Positions 11,979-12,123 of a stretch of DNA of 12,123 bases are shown in pieces. The notes beneath the pieces are model-generated. The model searched no databases, was not told the origin of the DNA, and was given only the letters and a program-made list of their open reading frames with translations. The stretch is from an uncultured Bacillota bacterium. Lineage in GTDB: Bacteria; Bacillota; Clostridia; Oscillospirales; Oscillospiraceae. The position numbers were made by a program, and so were the translations under genes. Location of the stretch: NCBI GenBank assembly GCA_937890735.1, contig CALACZ010000022.1:1-12123 (forward strand), read 5' to 3'. How positions within the stretch are numbered: position 1 is the first letter of the stretch; each line of letters starts with the position of its first letter.

Positions 11979-12123
11979 ATGAAAGCAACCGGTATTGTCC
12001 GCCGGATCGACGATCTTGGACGCATCGTGATCCCCAAAGAGATCCGCCGCACCCTGCGCATCCGCGAGGGCGACCCGTTGGAGATTTATACGGAGAAGGA
12101 CGGGGAGGTCATTTTTAAGAAGT
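11979..12123 (+). CDS. spoVT: Stage V sporulation protein T (5' part only)
   Basis: The first 48 codons of an AbrB-fold transcription regulator that continues past the right edge. The swapped-hairpin DNA-binding domain is complete enough to identify: MKATGIVRRIDDLGRIV, then IPKEIRRTLRIREGDPLEI, then EKDGEVIFKK. This wording matches SpoVT (IPKEIRRTLRIREGDPLE) better than AbrB or Abh as I recall them. SpoVT regulates forespore gene expression during sporulation, and the full protein (about 180 aa) carries a C-terminal GAF domain not visible here. The start follows AAAGGAG (11963-11969) with a nine-base gap. It is divergent from the GDPD gene, with 163 bp between the starts. No convincing sigma-G-type promoter was identified. 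Its presence indicates a spore former. Confidence 0.9.
   Translation, partial: MKATGIVRRIDDLGRIVIPKEIRRTLRIREGDPLEIYTEKDGEVIFKK

Overview
The window (about 12.1 kb, GC-rich) looks like chromosome from a high-GC, spore-forming member of the Clostridia, most likely Oscillospiraceae/'Ruminococcaceae'-like. This rests on the type of genes present: an alpha2-type glycyl-tRNA synthetase, a split transketolase N-subunit, the UPF0237/UPF0210 pair, a SpoVT start, and formate-THF ligase next to FchA and FolD. Strong AGGAGG ribosome-binding sites and hairpin-rich intergenic repeats fit the same lineage. No phage, plasmid, transposase, CRISPR, rRNA or tRNA feature was seen.

Left part (1-4035) reads on the minus strand. 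glyS (2548-3963) has its own strong promoter. It is followed by a 570-bp stretch packed with short hairpin repeats, then a two-gene unit of an ACT-domain protein and a UPF0210 'PFL family' protein. Last comes the 5' end of a transketolase N-terminal subunit gene with its own promoter. A divergent TTG-start gene (4157-5215) encodes a membrane-anchored DUF3810-type protein with an HEQAH putative zinc-protease motif and ends at a textbook terminator.

The centre (5331-8987) is a one-carbon/tetrahydrofolate cluster on the plus strand: fhs, fchA, folD. A very good promoter is followed by a roughly 114-nt structured leader, then fhs. A terminator-like hairpin and a heptad-repeat inverted element separate fhs from a tight fchA-folD pair (12-nt gap). 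Together these enzymes interconvert formate, formyl-THF, methenyl-THF and methylene-THF. The FolD lacks, in an ungapped alignment recalled from memory, the lysine and glutamine associated with cyclohydrolase activity. A dedicated cyclohydrolase candidate (FchA) sits directly upstream, so the operon appears to split what is normally one bifunctional enzyme.

Right part: a 300-bp hairpin array, a DUF1576 multi-pass membrane protein (9289-10641), a second hairpin cluster, a membrane-anchored glycerophosphodiester phosphodiesterase on the minus strand (10823-11815), and the first 48 codons of spoVT (from 11979).

The best leads for new biology are the FolD/FchA division of labour, the unassigned fhs leader RNA with a possible pseudoknot, and the several classes of intergenic hairpin elements, one of which shows covariation inside this window. 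Most of the remaining genes are ordinary housekeeping or conserved-unknown genes.
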